NCBI GenBank assembly: GCA_965232455.1
Contig: OZ246981.1
Coordinates: forward strand, 1 to 64,000
From: JBFGFX01 sp965232455
GTDB taxonomy: Bacteria; Pseudomonadota; Gammaproteobacteria; Steroidobacterales; Woeseiaceae
DNA: 64,000 nt
Direction of reading: 5' to 3'
How positions within the stretch are numbered: the stretch's first letter is position 1; every line of letters begins with the position of its first letter. Position numbers and translations under genes: made by a program. Under the pieces are notes generated by a model. The model saw nothing but the letters and a program-made list of their open reading frames with translations, ran no database searches and was not told where the DNA came from. Of this stretch, positions 17,714-26,456 are shown piece after piece.

Positions 17714-19003
17714 TTACGCTTTGTTCGCGATTGCAAACTCGTCCAGAAGATCGGCGAGGGTGCGTTCGCCGATAACTGTTGCAAACGCCGCATCCAGGCG
17801 TCGGCCCACCGTCTCGATCCCCTCCGTCCAGGTGGGCGCCCTGTCCGATCCGGTCTCGCCCTTGACGCGGACGACGTCGAGAATCTCGTTGAGTCTGATG
17901 CGCGACATCTCTCTGCCTGGAAGCAGCTCTTCCCGGTCGGTGGTGATCAGCAGCCCGGCGTTTTCGAGCGCGTTGACGACCGGTGTCAGTCCCAGCGACG
18001 GAATACCGAGTTCCTTGCTCAGCTCACCGAAGCTCAGCGCGGGCCCGGCGCTGCGGAACGCCGAACCCGTCAGGAACATGACGTTCAGTGCAAGGCGCTC
18101 CCGCATCGAGTTGGACAGGCGGGGCTCACGGCGACCGATACGCAAAAACGCCGGGCGCTGGTGGTAGAAGGCGATTTGCGAGCCGATCAACAGTATCAGC
18201 CAGTTGAGGTACAACCACAGCAGCGTAGTCACGGCAACGGCAAAGCCCGCGTAAATTTGCAGTGTGCGCGCCGAATACAATATGAACGTCGTAAAAACCG
18301 CGCCGATGGTCGCCCACATGACGCCGCCGCAAACTCCGCCAACGAGCGCGGACTTCAGGTTTACCCGTGTGTTCGGCATGAAGACGTAAAGAAAAGTGAA
18401 CACGCCGGAGATCAACAGGTACGGAACAAGCTTGCCGGCGACGACGAACAGCTTACCCAGCTGCGGATTGTTCAGCAGGTATTGTACGACCGTGTTGCTC
18501 TGGATAGAGGTGATCATACCTATGGCCGCGACCATCAGCATCGGACCGATGAGCAGGACTATCAGATACTCGGAAAAACGTCGCGCGAAGCTGCGCGGCT
18601 TGGCGACGTACCAGACGTAGTTAAACGACTCCTCGACCTTCTGGATCATCGAGATGGCCGTATACAGGAAAAATACCAGGCCAAGCCCGCCGAGCACCGA
18701 TCCTCTGACGTTGTTGACCAAAGTCAGGATCTGCTCGGTGATGCGCTCACCCTGTTCGCCGAGCGGCGCGAGAAGGCCCGCCAGGTACGGTTCCAGCTGA
18801 TCGAATACCCCGAGCCCCTTCAGGATTGCGAAACTGAATGCGAGCAGCGGCACGACGGACAGCAGCGTCGTGTAAACGAGGCTCATCGCACGCATCGTCA
18901 GCTGACCGGACGCGAGGTCGCGTATCAGGGCATAAAGGTAACGGGCGACGATGGCCAAAAGCCGCCCGATGGCGCCGCGACCGTAAAGCTGCTCGTCCCA
19001 CAC
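17714..19003 (-). CDS. yihY: YihY/BrkB family inner-membrane protein
   Basis: A 429-residue member of the YihY/BrkB family, once mislabelled RNase BN. About six transmembrane helices cover residues 40-270, with the family motifs SLVYTTLLSVVPLLAF, a MIQKVEESFNYVW segment and LYLNWLILLIGSQIAFYHQ. A soluble C-terminal extension (residues 285-429) looks like a winged-helix-type domain (LSFGELSKELGIP). The start is GTG at 19003. Cellular function is not established. Confidence 0.86.
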   Translation of the reverse strand: MWDEQLYGRGAIGRLLAIVARYLYALIRDLASGQLTMRAMSLVYTTLLSVVPLLAFSFAILKGLGVFDQLEPYLAGLLAPLGEQGERITEQILTLVNNVRGSVLGGLGLVFFLYTAISMIQKVEESFNYVWYVAKPRSFARRFSEYLIVLLIGPMLMVAAIGMITSIQSNTVVQYLLNNPQLGKLFVVAGKLVPYLLISGVFTFLYVFMPNTRVNLKSALVGGVCGGVMWATIGAVFTTFILYSARTLQIYAGFAVAVTTLLWLYLNWLILLIGSQIAFYHQRPAFLRIGRREPRLSNSMRERLALNVMFLTGSAFRSAGPALSFGELSKELGIPSLGLTPVVNALENAGLLITTDREELLPGREMSRIRLNEILDVVRVKGETGSDRAPTWTEGIETVGRRLDAAFATVIGERTLADLLDEFAIANKA

Positions 19004-19142
19004 CAGCCTCTCGACGTGTTTTCCGACGTGAATCGTGCTTTACCTCTGCGGATTGGAATCGCGCTAGGGTTAACAGGCTCTAGCGTAGCATTGTAGAGTT
19101 GCGCTGGCGACGATGGATGTGGGTACCTGAGGGACGGTGAGC

Positions 19143-19943
19143 ATGGGTGATTACGCTGAACGCATCGTATGTATGACCGAGGAGACCACCGAGACGCTGT
19201 ACGCCCTCGGCGAGGAACGGCGCATTGTCGGCATATCGGGATTCACCGTGCGCCCGCCGCAGGCACGACGGGACAAACCCAAGGTTTCGGCATTCACCAG
19301 CGCGAAAATCGACCGTATTCTCGAACTGGAGCCCGATCTGGTGCTGGGTTTCTCGGATCTGCAGGCCGATATCGCGGCCGAACTCATCCGCCGAGGCATC
19401 TCAGTCCACGTGTTCAATCAGCGATCGGTAGAGGACATCTATACGATGATTCGCATGCTGGGCGGGATGATCGGCTGTCAGGAAAAAACGGAAAATTACG
19501 TTGCCGAATTGCGCGCCGGCGTCGAGCGCGTGCGGGTCGCCAGCGAAAACGTCCGACGCCGCCCCCGCGTTTATTTTGAGGAATGGGACGACCCGAACAT
19601 AAGCGGCATACGCTGGGTGTCGGAGCTGATAGAGATCGCGGGCGGCGACGATTGTTTCCCGGAGCTTGCCGTAGAGTCGCTGGCCAAGAACCGTATCATC
19701 GCGAATCCTCTGGAGATTGCGCGGCGCCGGCCGGACATCGTCGTCGGTTCGTGGTGCGGCAAAAAATTCCGGCCGCAGCGGGTTGCGGAACGCGAGGGAT
19801 GGCATGCGGTGCCCGCGGTCGCCAACGGTGATCTTTTCGAGGTGAAATCGGCGCTCATTCTGCAGCCGGGTCCGGCGGCGCTGACCGACGGCTTGGCTGA
19901 ACTAGCGGCGATCGTCCAGGGCTGGTCCCGTAAGCAGGGTTAA
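19143..19943 (+). CDS. BtuF-like cobalamin/Fe-siderophore binding-protein family member without signal peptide
   Basis: The 266-residue protein has the two-lobed periplasmic-binding fold of the BtuF/FecB type: RIVCMTEETTETLYALG, GISGFTVRPPQA, KPKVSAFTSAKIDRILELEPDLVLGFSDLQ. Unlike true BtuF it has no signal peptide or lipobox; the coding sequence starts at ATG 19143 (or GTG 19137) directly with the domain, so it should be cytoplasmic. No permease or ATPase genes are adjacent. Its last 42 nt overlap the 3' end of purC on the other strand. A TTAACA/TGTAGA pair at about 19070-19100 may be its promoter. Confidence 0.8.
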   Translation: MGDYAERIVCMTEETTETLYALGEERRIVGISGFTVRPPQARRDKPKVSAFTSAKIDRILELEPDLVLGFSDLQADIAAELIRRGISVHVFNQRSVEDIYTMIRMLGGMIGCQEKTENYVAELRAGVERVRVASENVRRRPRVYFEEWDDPNISGIRWVSELIEIAGGDDCFPELAVESLAKNRIIANPLEIARRRPDIVVGSWCGKKFRPQRVAEREGWHAVPAVANGDLFEVKSALILQPGPAALTDGLAELAAIVQGWSRKQG

Positions 19944-20810
19944 CGCTTCCATGTATTTGTCGCTCGTTTGCCGGATGACCTCGTCGGGCAGACTGGGGCC
20001 GGGCGCCTGCTTGTCCCAATCCAGCGTATCCAGGTAGTCCCGGACAAACTGTTTGTCGTAACTCGGCGGACTGATGCCGGTTCGATAGTCGCATTCGGGC
20101 CAGAATCTCGACGAATCGGGCGTCAGCATTTCATCGATGACGTAAAGCTCTCCGTCACGATCCAAGCCGAACTCGAACTTGGTGTCTGCGATGATGATGC
20201 CGCGGTCTCTCGCATAAGCGGCCGCGCGTTCGTATATCGCGACGGAAACTTCGCGAACCTTGTTCGCCAGGTTTTCGCCCAGCAACTCGGCGGTTTCGGT
20301 GAAGCTGATGTTTTCGTCGTGATCACCGGCGCTGGCTTTGGTGGCCGGCGTAAAGAGCGGTCTATCCAGCTTTCCGGCCTGCGGCGTCCCTGGCGGTATC
20401 TCGATCCCGCACACCGAGCCGCTTTGCTGATAGTCGCGCCAACCCGAACCAATAAGGTAACCGCGGACAACCGCCTCGACCGGTAGCGGGCTCAAACGCC
20501 GCACGACGATCGAACGCGGCGCCAACGCACGGACGATTTCCGGATCGCCGATCACCGCCGCCAAATCCAATTCGCTCAGATGGTTGGGAACGAGGTCCGC
20601 CATCATGGCAAACCAGAAATTCGAGATACGCGTCAGTATCTCGCCTTTGCCGGGCACCGGGTCCGGCAGAACGACGTCGTAGGCGGACAGGCGATCCGTC
20701 GTGACGATCAATAAATGATCGTCGTCAATTGCGTAGATATCGCGGACCTTGCCCCGGCCCAGCAGCGGAAGCGAGGGGATGTGGGATTCAAACAGTGCTT
20801 CGTCGGTCAT
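19902..20810 (-). CDS. purC: Phosphoribosylaminoimidazole-succinocarboxamide synthase
   Basis: PurC (SAICAR synthase) joins aspartate to CAIR. From the ATG at 20810 the protein has 302 residues and belongs to the longer, yeast Ade1-like class. Motifs: RGKVRDIYAIDDDHLLIVTTDR, EAVVRGYLIGSGW, ADTKFEFG and DEMLTPDSSRFWP. The open frame extends upstream to 21017, but homology starts at MTDEALFESH. The purE-purK pair lies 5 kb away, giving three purine genes in the window. Confidence 0.95.
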   Translation of the reverse strand: MTDEALFESHIPSLPLLGRGKVRDIYAIDDDHLLIVTTDRLSAYDVVLPDPVPGKGEILTRISNFWFAMMADLVPNHLSELDLAAVIGDPEIVRALAPRSIVVRRLSPLPVEAVVRGYLIGSGWRDYQQSGSVCGIEIPPGTPQAGKLDRPLFTPATKASAGDHDENISFTETAELLGENLANKVREVSVAIYERAAAYARDRGIIIADTKFEFGLDRDGELYVIDEMLTPDSSRFWPECDYRTGISPPSYDKQFVRDYLDTLDWDKQAPGPSLPDEVIRQTSDKYMEALTLLTGPALDDRR

Positions 20811-20964
20811 TGGTTGCGCGCACCCCGGAGAGATCGTGACGTCACAGCGGCAGAAGCGGCGATGATCGCCCCAATGCGCGCAAGTCGCAAGCCGGCGCTG
20901 TGGGAATCGGGAACGGCTGACGTTAGCATTGGCGTCATGTTCAATCGAAGTATCGTCTTTTAGG

Positions 20965-21771
20965 ATGCCGTTCTGGGGCAAGGTGGTTGGCACCGTTGCC
21001 GGCCTGGCGACCGGCAAGCCGTTGCTTGGGCTTTTGGGTCTGTTGCTCGGTCACCAGTTCGATCGCGGATTTGCGGAGCGGTTCGCAGGCGAGCCGGGCG
21101 GCCCTGCGGGCGCCGGAGGGCGGACCTCGTTGCCCGAATACTTCCTCCGGGCGCTGTTTCAGACCATGGGCCACATGGCGAAAGCCGACGGGCGGGTAAG
21201 CGAGGACGAGATTCGAGCCGCGAGAGCGTTGATGCACCGACTAAACCTCGGTCCGGCGGCGATTCGCAGGGCGATCGCATGGTTTGAAACCGGCAAGCAG
21301 AAGACCTTTCCCCTGCTTGCCACTGTACGCCAGCTGCGTAACGCCAGTGCGCGAAGCCCGGAACTGCGCGGCCTCTTTGTTCGCCTGCTCATCGAGGTCT
21401 CCCTGTCAAAGGCGAGTCTGCATCAGCGGGAACGCTCGCTGCTCTGGACGGTTTGCAGCGAGCTCGATATCGGCCGGGTTGAACTCGCTCAGCTCGAGGC
21501 CATGCTGCGCGCGCAGCGTGCTTTTCGGAAGTCGCCGGCCGGGGAGGCCGACGCGGCGCGCGTCAACGACGCGTATACGGTGCTTGGCGTCGACAAGTCG
21601 AGCACCAACGAGGACATCAAGACCGCCTATCGACGGCTCATGAACAAACACCACCCGGACAAAATCGCCTCTACCAACCCCGCCGCCGATGAACTGGCCG
21701 CGGCGGAAAAGCGAACTCGCGACATCCGTACTGCCTACGAAACCCTGAAGTCGCGCCGCCTCATTCGCTGA
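20965..21771 (+). CDS. djlA: DjlA membrane-anchored J-domain co-chaperone
   Basis: DjlA is a type III membrane DnaJ-like protein that stimulates DnaK. The 268-residue protein has an N-terminal Gly-rich transmembrane helix (GKVVGTVAGLATGKPLLGLLGLLLG), a central TerB-like helical domain (residues about 55-170; KADGRVSEDEI) and a C-terminal J-domain with HPD at residues 230-232. I start at ATG 20965 because MPFWGKVVG aligns with the E. coli start; a TTG at 20929 would put polar residues before the anchor. Confidence 0.92.
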   Translation: MPFWGKVVGTVAGLATGKPLLGLLGLLLGHQFDRGFAERFAGEPGGPAGAGGRTSLPEYFLRALFQTMGHMAKADGRVSEDEIRAARALMHRLNLGPAAIRRAIAWFETGKQKTFPLLATVRQLRNASARSPELRGLFVRLLIEVSLSKASLHQRERSLLWTVCSELDIGRVELAQLEAMLRAQRAFRKSPAGEADAARVNDAYTVLGVDKSSTNEDIKTAYRRLMNKHHPDKIASTNPAADELAAAEKRTRDIRTAYETLKSRRLIR

Positions 21772-21897
21772 TTGCGACGATCGGCCTGCCACAAATCTGT
21801 CGAAGACGATCCGTTCGCGCGGAGACCGATCGTCGCGGCTGCAAAGCCTGCGGCGATTCGTTAAAGTCGCGGTGTTAACAGGCCCTGGGACGCTACT

Positions 21898-22566
21898 GTG
21901 GAACCATTGATTGCTCCGTCTATTTTGTCGGCGGATTTCGCCCGTCTGGGGGAGGACGTCGAGGCGGTGCTCAACGCCGGCGCCGATATCGTGCATTTTG
22001 ACGTAATGGACAATCATTTCGTGCCGAACCTGACCATTGGGCCGTTGGTGTGCGAGGCGCTGCGCGATTACGGCATCGAGGCGCCAATCGACGTGCATCT
22101 GATGGTCGAGCCGGTCGACCGGCTCATACCGGATTTTGCACGCGCGGGCGCGAGTTACATCACGTTTCACCCGGAGGCGAGCCGGCACGTGCATCGTACG
22201 CTGGGCCTGATCCGCGACCAGGGCTGCAAAGCGGGGCTGGTGTTCAATCCGGCGACCCCTTTGACGTGGCTGGAACACGTGATAGAAGACCTCGACATCG
22301 TACTGATCATGTCCGTGAATCCCGGCTTCGGTGGACAGTCGTTCATCGAATCGTCTCTCGACAAGCTGCGCGAGGCGCGTCGAATAATAGACGCCAGCGG
22401 ACTGAGTATCCGGCTGGAAGTGGATGGCGGCGTGAAGACCGGCAACATCGGCGGCATTGCCGCCGCCGGCGCCGATACCTTCGTCGCCGGTTCTGCGATA
22501 TTCGGCAGTGACGACTATGCCGCGACTATCGCGGCGATGAAGTCGGAAATTGCCGCCGCGCGGTAG
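21898..22566 (+). CDS. rpe: Ribulose-phosphate 3-epimerase
   Basis: Rpe interconverts ribulose-5-phosphate and xylulose-5-phosphate. The 222-residue TIM-barrel protein has APSILSADFARLGED, HFDVMDNHFVPNLTIGP with metal ligands, DVHLMVEP, SVNPGFGGQ and VDGGV. The GTG at 21898 is the start. rpiA, which acts on the same sugar phosphate, is in this window at 29.1 kb. The upstream 126 nt contain a CGACGATCGG inverted repeat (21776-21785 and about 21826-21835) of unknown meaning. Confidence 0.96.
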   Translation: MEPLIAPSILSADFARLGEDVEAVLNAGADIVHFDVMDNHFVPNLTIGPLVCEALRDYGIEAPIDVHLMVEPVDRLIPDFARAGASYITFHPEASRHVHRTLGLIRDQGCKAGLVFNPATPLTWLEHVIEDLDIVLIMSVNPGFGGQSFIESSLDKLREARRIIDASGLSIRLEVDGGVKTGNIGGIAAAGADTFVAGSAIFGSDDYAATIAAMKSEIAAAR

Positions 22567-22596
22567 CGCCTTGGGTTGGTATAGCGCTTCGGGCGG

Positions 22597-23250
22597 CTAG
22601 ATTTTCCGATTCGGTCGAGCGCCGAATACGACAATCGTTTTGCCGCTGGCCGACACCAGGCCCTGCTCTTCGAGAACTTTCAGTACGCGACCGGCCATCT
22701 CTCGAGAGCAACCGACCAGACGACTCAGCTCCTGACGACTCACCTTGATCTGCATGCCGTCCGGGTGGGTCATCGCATCCGGCTCGTTACATAAGTCCAT
22801 GATTGCGTGAGCCACGCGGCCCGTAACGTCCACGAACGCCAGGTCGCCAAGTTTGCGATTCGTGCGATCCAGTCGGGTTGCCAGCTGGGTGGCAAGCTCG
22901 AATACGAGACCCGGACTCTCGCTGGCGATCTGCCGAAAGCGCGGATAGGTCATTTCGGCGATTTCACATTCCGTCCGCGTTCTGACCCAGGCGCTGCGGG
23001 TCGGCTGCTCATAGAACAGGCCCATCTCGCCGAAAAACTGCCCTTTGTTGAGATAGGCAAGGACCATTTCGTTGCCATCCTCGTCTTCGATCATGACCTC
23101 GACGGATCCGTCGACGATGTAATACAGCACGTCCGGCAGGTCGCCGGCGTGGATCATCACGGTCTTGGAGGGAACTGTGCGCACCCGGCAATAGCTCAGG
23201 AATCGGTTAATCGCCGGAACGTCGCTCAGTGTTTTCGCTGTGGTCTGCAT
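22597..23250 (-). CDS. crp: CRP/Vfr family cAMP-responsive transcription regulator
   Basis: A 217-residue CRP-type regulator. The cyclic-nucleotide pocket is conserved: GQFFGEMGLF with the ribose-binding Glu, and TRSAWVR with the phosphate-binding Arg-Ser. The dimer helix reads RLDRTNRKLGDLAFVDVTGR: Thr127 of E. coli CRP is kept but Ser128 is Asn. The helix-turn-helix is VSRQELSRLVGCSREMAGRVLK. It resembles Pseudomonas Vfr more than enteric CRP. A 170-nt region separates its start from coq7; no clear autoregulatory site was found there. Confidence 0.9.
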   Translation of the reverse strand: MQTTAKTLSDVPAINRFLSYCRVRTVPSKTVMIHAGDLPDVLYYIVDGSVEVMIEDEDGNEMVLAYLNKGQFFGEMGLFYEQPTRSAWVRTRTECEIAEMTYPRFRQIASESPGLVFELATQLATRLDRTNRKLGDLAFVDVTGRVAHAIMDLCNEPDAMTHPDGMQIKVSRQELSRLVGCSREMAGRVLKVLEEQGLVSASGKTIVVFGARPNRKI

Positions 23251-23424
23251 TTAATGGCCCCCTACGAGAATGCGCTCATTTTTTAATACACCACGCTCAA
23301 AAGAGCAAGCTAAGTCCGTGTTTTAACGGAAATCTTTTGAGGAAAAGCGCGTTTTTCGTCAATTTGCCCGTTCTTGGCCGCCTTCCGGCGGCCGATTGAG
23401 TGTTACCCGTACCGCAAACAGTTG

Positions 23425-24069
23425 TCATATACGATAGGCCGTGCGCGTCATGACCTTTGCGGTAAGGCGCATCAGGCCCCGTATCGGCGCCGGCAGCGCG
23501 GCGGCGCCCGCAGCCCGTGCGTTGGCGCCGTGTTCCTCTTCCTCGATGCGCATCTGTTCGACAATTGCACGACTTCGCGCGTCGTTTTCAGGCAATTCCT
23601 TCAGGTGGCCGCTGAGATGTTCGGAGACCTGGCGCTCGGTTTCTTCGACAAATCCAAGCGACCAGCGGTCGCCGATGACGCCGCTCGCGGCACCGATCGC
23701 AAACGCGCCGGCGTACCAAACCGGCTTCAGCAGGCTGGCGCTTTCACCCAGCTCGCCCAGCCGTTCTTCGCACCACGCGAGGTGGTCCAGTTCCTCGTCG
23801 GCCGCGCGCTGCATCTGCGCGCGCGTGGATTCGTCGCGGGCCACGCTGGCGTGTCCCTGATAAAGGCCTTGGGCGGCAACCTCTCCGGCGTGATTGACGC
23901 GCATCAGGCCCGCCGCGTGGGTCTTTTCACGGGCGGACAGCTCGCCCTCCTCAATGCCATCGGCCGGGTTTGCCCGCGTGCGGTGGCTGCTGGGTGCGGC
24001 CACGGTGCGCAGCGCGTTATCGATTCCCGAGAGCACGCGATCCAGCGGCGTCAACTGACGTTGTTTCAT
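23425..24069 (-). CDS. coq7: 3-demethoxyubiquinol 3-hydroxylase (Coq7 type)
   Basis: Coq7 is the di-iron hydroxylase for the C6 hydroxylation step of ubiquinone synthesis; it replaces UbiF in many proteobacteria. From ATG 24069 the protein has 214 residues. Carboxylate-bridged di-iron motifs are present: RVNHAGEVAAQGLYQGH, DEELDHLAWCEERL and IEEEEHGANA. With ubiH and ubiI also in the window, this is the third ubiquinone hydroxylase encoded here. Confidence 0.94.
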   Translation of the reverse strand: MKQRQLTPLDRVLSGIDNALRTVAAPSSHRTRANPADGIEEGELSAREKTHAAGLMRVNHAGEVAAQGLYQGHASVARDESTRAQMQRAADEELDHLAWCEERLGELGESASLLKPVWYAGAFAIGAASGVIGDRWSLGFVEETERQVSEHLSGHLKELPENDARSRAIVEQMRIEEEEHGANARAAGAAALPAPIRGLMRLTAKVMTRTAYRI

Positions 24070-24286
24070 CGCAACAGTATAACGAATCGCCGGCACGGCT
24101 TCAGTTTGGCGCTCCGGAGGGCGGGATGGCAATTGTAAAAAGATGTTTCGGAACGCTAGATTCGGCGTGCAAGCTGCGTATACTCCGCGCTCACCGAAGC
24201 CGGGGCCGTCCGCCGGACGGCTGCGCGCGGGCCGAGCCCTTCGAGATCATAGGTCGTGCGCCGGCAAAACCATTAGGAGAACAAAA

Positions 24287-25015
24287 ATGACCATGCGAAC
24301 GATAGCGTTGGCGGTTGGCCTGTTTCTCGTGGGGCCGATTTACGCACAGGAAGAAGCTGCGGCGGGTGGGGAAACCGGTCCGTGGTCCGGCAAGATCGTC
24401 CTGGGCTATCTTGCCACCGACGGAAACACGGAGAGTTCCAGCCTCAACACCGGCTTCGAGATCGCTTACGCGACCGGAAACTGGCTGCACGGTCTGGACG
24501 GCAGGGCGATACACTCGACCCAGGAAAGCGACACGATTGCGGAGGCTTACGAACTGGGCTGGAAGACCGAATACGATTTTTCCGCAACCAGCTTTGCGTT
24601 CGGCCGGGTCGACTGGCGTAAGGACCGCTTCAGCGGCTACGACCAGCAAGTGTCGCAGACGGTGGGTTACGGCCGGCGGCTTATCGATACGGCGGCCCAC
24701 GTTCTGAACGCCGAGATCGGCGCCGGCGCGCGTCAACTGGACGTGGCCGACGGCACCAGCGAAGACGAAGTCATCGTCCGCGGCGGTCTGGACTACACCT
24801 GGGCGTTCAGCGAAACCGCCCAGTTCACCCAGGATCTGGTTGTCGAGTCCGGGGATACGAACACCTATCTGGAGTCCGTGACCGCGATCAAAGCGACCCT
24901 GATCGGCGATCTGGCGCTGGTCGCGTCCTACACGATCAAGAACAACAGCGAAGTGCCCGCCGGCACGGAAGAAACCGACACGTATTCCGCTTTGTCGCTG
25001 GAATATGCGTTCTGA
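24287..25015 (+). CDS. DUF481 (YdiY-like) outer-membrane beta-barrel protein
   Basis: A 242-residue DUF481 protein with a cleavable signal peptide (residues 1-20, ending GPIYAQ). The mature part is a run of amphipathic beta-strands of about 10-12 residues and ends in LSLEYAF, a terminal aromatic typical of outer-membrane barrels. An AGGAGA ribosome-binding site at 24275-24280 fixes the ATG at 24287. A TATACT hexamer about 110 nt upstream could be its -10 element, without a strong -35. The E. coli relative is salt-induced; function is unknown. Confidence 0.85.
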   Translation: MTMRTIALAVGLFLVGPIYAQEEAAAGGETGPWSGKIVLGYLATDGNTESSSLNTGFEIAYATGNWLHGLDGRAIHSTQESDTIAEAYELGWKTEYDFSATSFAFGRVDWRKDRFSGYDQQVSQTVGYGRRLIDTAAHVLNAEIGAGARQLDVADGTSEDEVIVRGGLDYTWAFSETAQFTQDLVVESGDTNTYLESVTAIKATLIGDLALVASYTIKNNSEVPAGTEETDTYSALSLEYAF

Positions 25016-25125
25016 ACGGGGGATTTGCCGGCAGCCACTTGATTCGAGTCGTAAGCGCTTGAAAAAAGGGCGAAAATAGCAGCGGACCCCGGTTCCGGCG
25101 GGAGCGGCGGTTTGGGCGTTTACAA

Positions 25126-25154
25126 TTGCAATGCGTGCACCGGTCGAGTAGAAT
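25126..25154 (+). promoter_or_regulatory. Sigma-70-type promoter for rplM-rpsI
   Basis: TTGCAA at 25126-25131 and TAGAAT at 25149-25154 are separated by exactly 17 nt, a good match to the sigma-70 consensus. They lie about 110 nt upstream of rplM, with no other gene between. The leader so produced would be about 100 nt. Confidence 0.6.
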
Positions 25155-25261
25155 TTCGCGCCTTTCGCCGGGATGACGCCGGGCCGTCGGCCCTGCCGGT
25201 CGCCCTGGCCGGGCGTCGAGCGATATGAGCGCCTTGGAAAACTCCTTTTGGATAACGACAA

Positions 25262-25696
25262 ATGAAAACCTTTTCTGCCAAGCCGGAAGACGTGCGCCGC
25301 GACTGGTTCGTGGTTGACGCCGCCGATAAAACGCTCGGCCGGCTGGCGACCGAGATTGCCCGCCGACTGCGCGGCAAGCACAAGCCCGAATACACGCCGC
25401 ACGTGGACACAGGCGACTACATCGTGGTCGTCAATGCCGAAAAGATCCGCGTCACCGGCAACAAGCTGAAAGACAAGATGTATCACCGTTACACGGGCTA
25501 CGTCGGCAATCTCAAATCGATGCCGCTCGAGAAGCTCATGGAACAAACGCCGGAGCGGGCGCTGCAATACGCGGTCAAGGGCATGTTGCCGAGAAACCCC
25601 CTCGGCCGCAAAATGCTGTCCAAGCTGCGTATTTACGCGGGTCCGGAGCATGAGCATCAGGCCCAGCAACCGACACCACTGAATATCAACGCCTGA
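25262..25696 (+). CDS. rplM: 50S ribosomal protein L13
   Basis: L13 is an early-assembly protein of the large ribosomal subunit. The 144-residue product has DWFVVDAADKTLGRLAT, HVDTGDYIVVVNAEKI, KDKMYHRYTGYVGNLK and VKGMLPRNPLGRKM, all family hallmarks. It precedes rpsI by 30 nt, the universal rplM-rpsI pairing. Confidence 0.98.
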   Translation: MKTFSAKPEDVRRDWFVVDAADKTLGRLATEIARRLRGKHKPEYTPHVDTGDYIVVVNAEKIRVTGNKLKDKMYHRYTGYVGNLKSMPLEKLMEQTPERALQYAVKGMLPRNPLGRKMLSKLRIYAGPEHEHQAQQPTPLNINA

Positions 25697-25726
25697 GCCT
25701 CTAGGGCTTGGGACTGAGGCACAAAG

Positions 25727-26119
25727 ATGGCTGAAACACAATATTACGGAACTGGCCGGCGCAAGACGTCCACCGCACGGGTCTACTTACGACCGGGTTC
25801 CGGCGGCATCACGGTGAACAATCGTCCGCTTGATCGGTTTTTCGGTCGTCAAACGGCGCGCATGATCGTCCGCCAGCCGCTCGAACTGATGAATCTCGTT
25901 GATACGTTCGACGTTTCCGTGACGGTAACCGGCGGCGGCACGACCGGGCAGGCAGGCGCAATACGACACGGTCTGACGCGGGCCCTGCTGCAATACGACG
26001 AAACTCTGCGGACGCCGCTTCGCAAAGCCGGCTTCGTGACTCGCGATGCACGTGAAGTCGAACGTAAGAAAGTGGGCTTGAGAAAAGCACGCCGGGCAAC
26101 GCAGTACTCGAAACGTTAG
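25727..26119 (+). CDS. rpsI: 30S ribosomal protein S9
   Basis: S9 is the small-subunit protein whose C-terminal tail reaches the P-site tRNA. The 130-residue product starts with YYGTGRRKTSTARVYLRPG and ends with RKARRATQYSKR, the invariant basic tail ending Lys-Arg. It is cotranscribed with rplM. Confidence 0.98.
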   Translation: MAETQYYGTGRRKTSTARVYLRPGSGGITVNNRPLDRFFGRQTARMIVRQPLELMNLVDTFDVSVTVTGGGTTGQAGAIRHGLTRALLQYDETLRTPLRKAGFVTRDAREVERKKVGLRKARRATQYSKR

Positions 26120-26143
26120 GCGGCTCCGAGGCGCTTGTCGGTC

Positions 26144-26350
26144 TCGCTTGGCGGTCCTTGACGGTTGGACACTAAAGGTAAGTCGGCGATTAACAGCGGT
26201 CTTCGTTCAGCCTGCCAGTTTGCTTCGGCGGTGCTGAGCGGGTGAAAGACTAAAGATCAATCCGCGATCCGCAAGCGGCTTCGATCGATTTGTCAGTTTC
26301 GCTTGGCGTTCCTTGACGGTTGGACACTAAAGGTAAGTCGGCGATTAACA
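26144..26350 (+). repeat. Degenerate tandem repeat, about 78-bp period, upstream of tRNA-Gln
   Basis: A 52-bp segment at 26144-26195 recurs at 26299-26350 with one mismatch (155 bp offset). Between them is a more diverged copy (matching blocks such as actaaag and ccgcgat/gcgatt, then cgg and ttcg, then cag), so the locus reads as about two and a half units of 77-78 bp. Each near-identical copy contains ccttgacggttggacac and ends in gattaaca. The last copy ends 32 nt before the tRNA, so the repeats may be duplicated promoter DNA; a clear -10 hexamer is lacking. Confidence 0.75.
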
Positions 26351-26382
26351 TCTGAGCTCTCGTTTGGCACCGAGGGCCGACT

Positions 26383-26456
26383 TGGGGGATCGTCTAGCGG
26401 TAGGACTGCGGACTCTGACTCCGCCAACCCAGGTTCGAATCCTGGTCCCCCAGCCA
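26383..26456 (+). tRNA. tRNA-Gln (anticodon CUG), CCA encoded
   Basis: A 74-nt cloverleaf. The acceptor stem TGGGGGA pairs with TCCCCCA, discriminator G is followed by a genomic CCA, the anticodon stem GCGGA/TCCGC encloses the loop CTCTGAC, and GGTTCGAATCC forms the T-arm. The loop centre CTG reads CAG codons. The overall sequence resembles E. coli glnX/glnV. It lies between rpsI and a convergent GFA gene. The last 19 nt recur downstream (see the 130-bp repeats). Confidence 0.97.

Noticed and set aside
19004..19142. Cobalamin riboswitch upstream of the BtuF-like gene
   Set aside because: The leader is under 140 nt and lacks the B12-box; only a weak promoter-like pair is visible.
24191..25741. 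516-residue minus-strand frame opposite the DUF481 gene and rplM
   Set aside because: It is antisense to two genes with clear homology and has shadow-frame composition.
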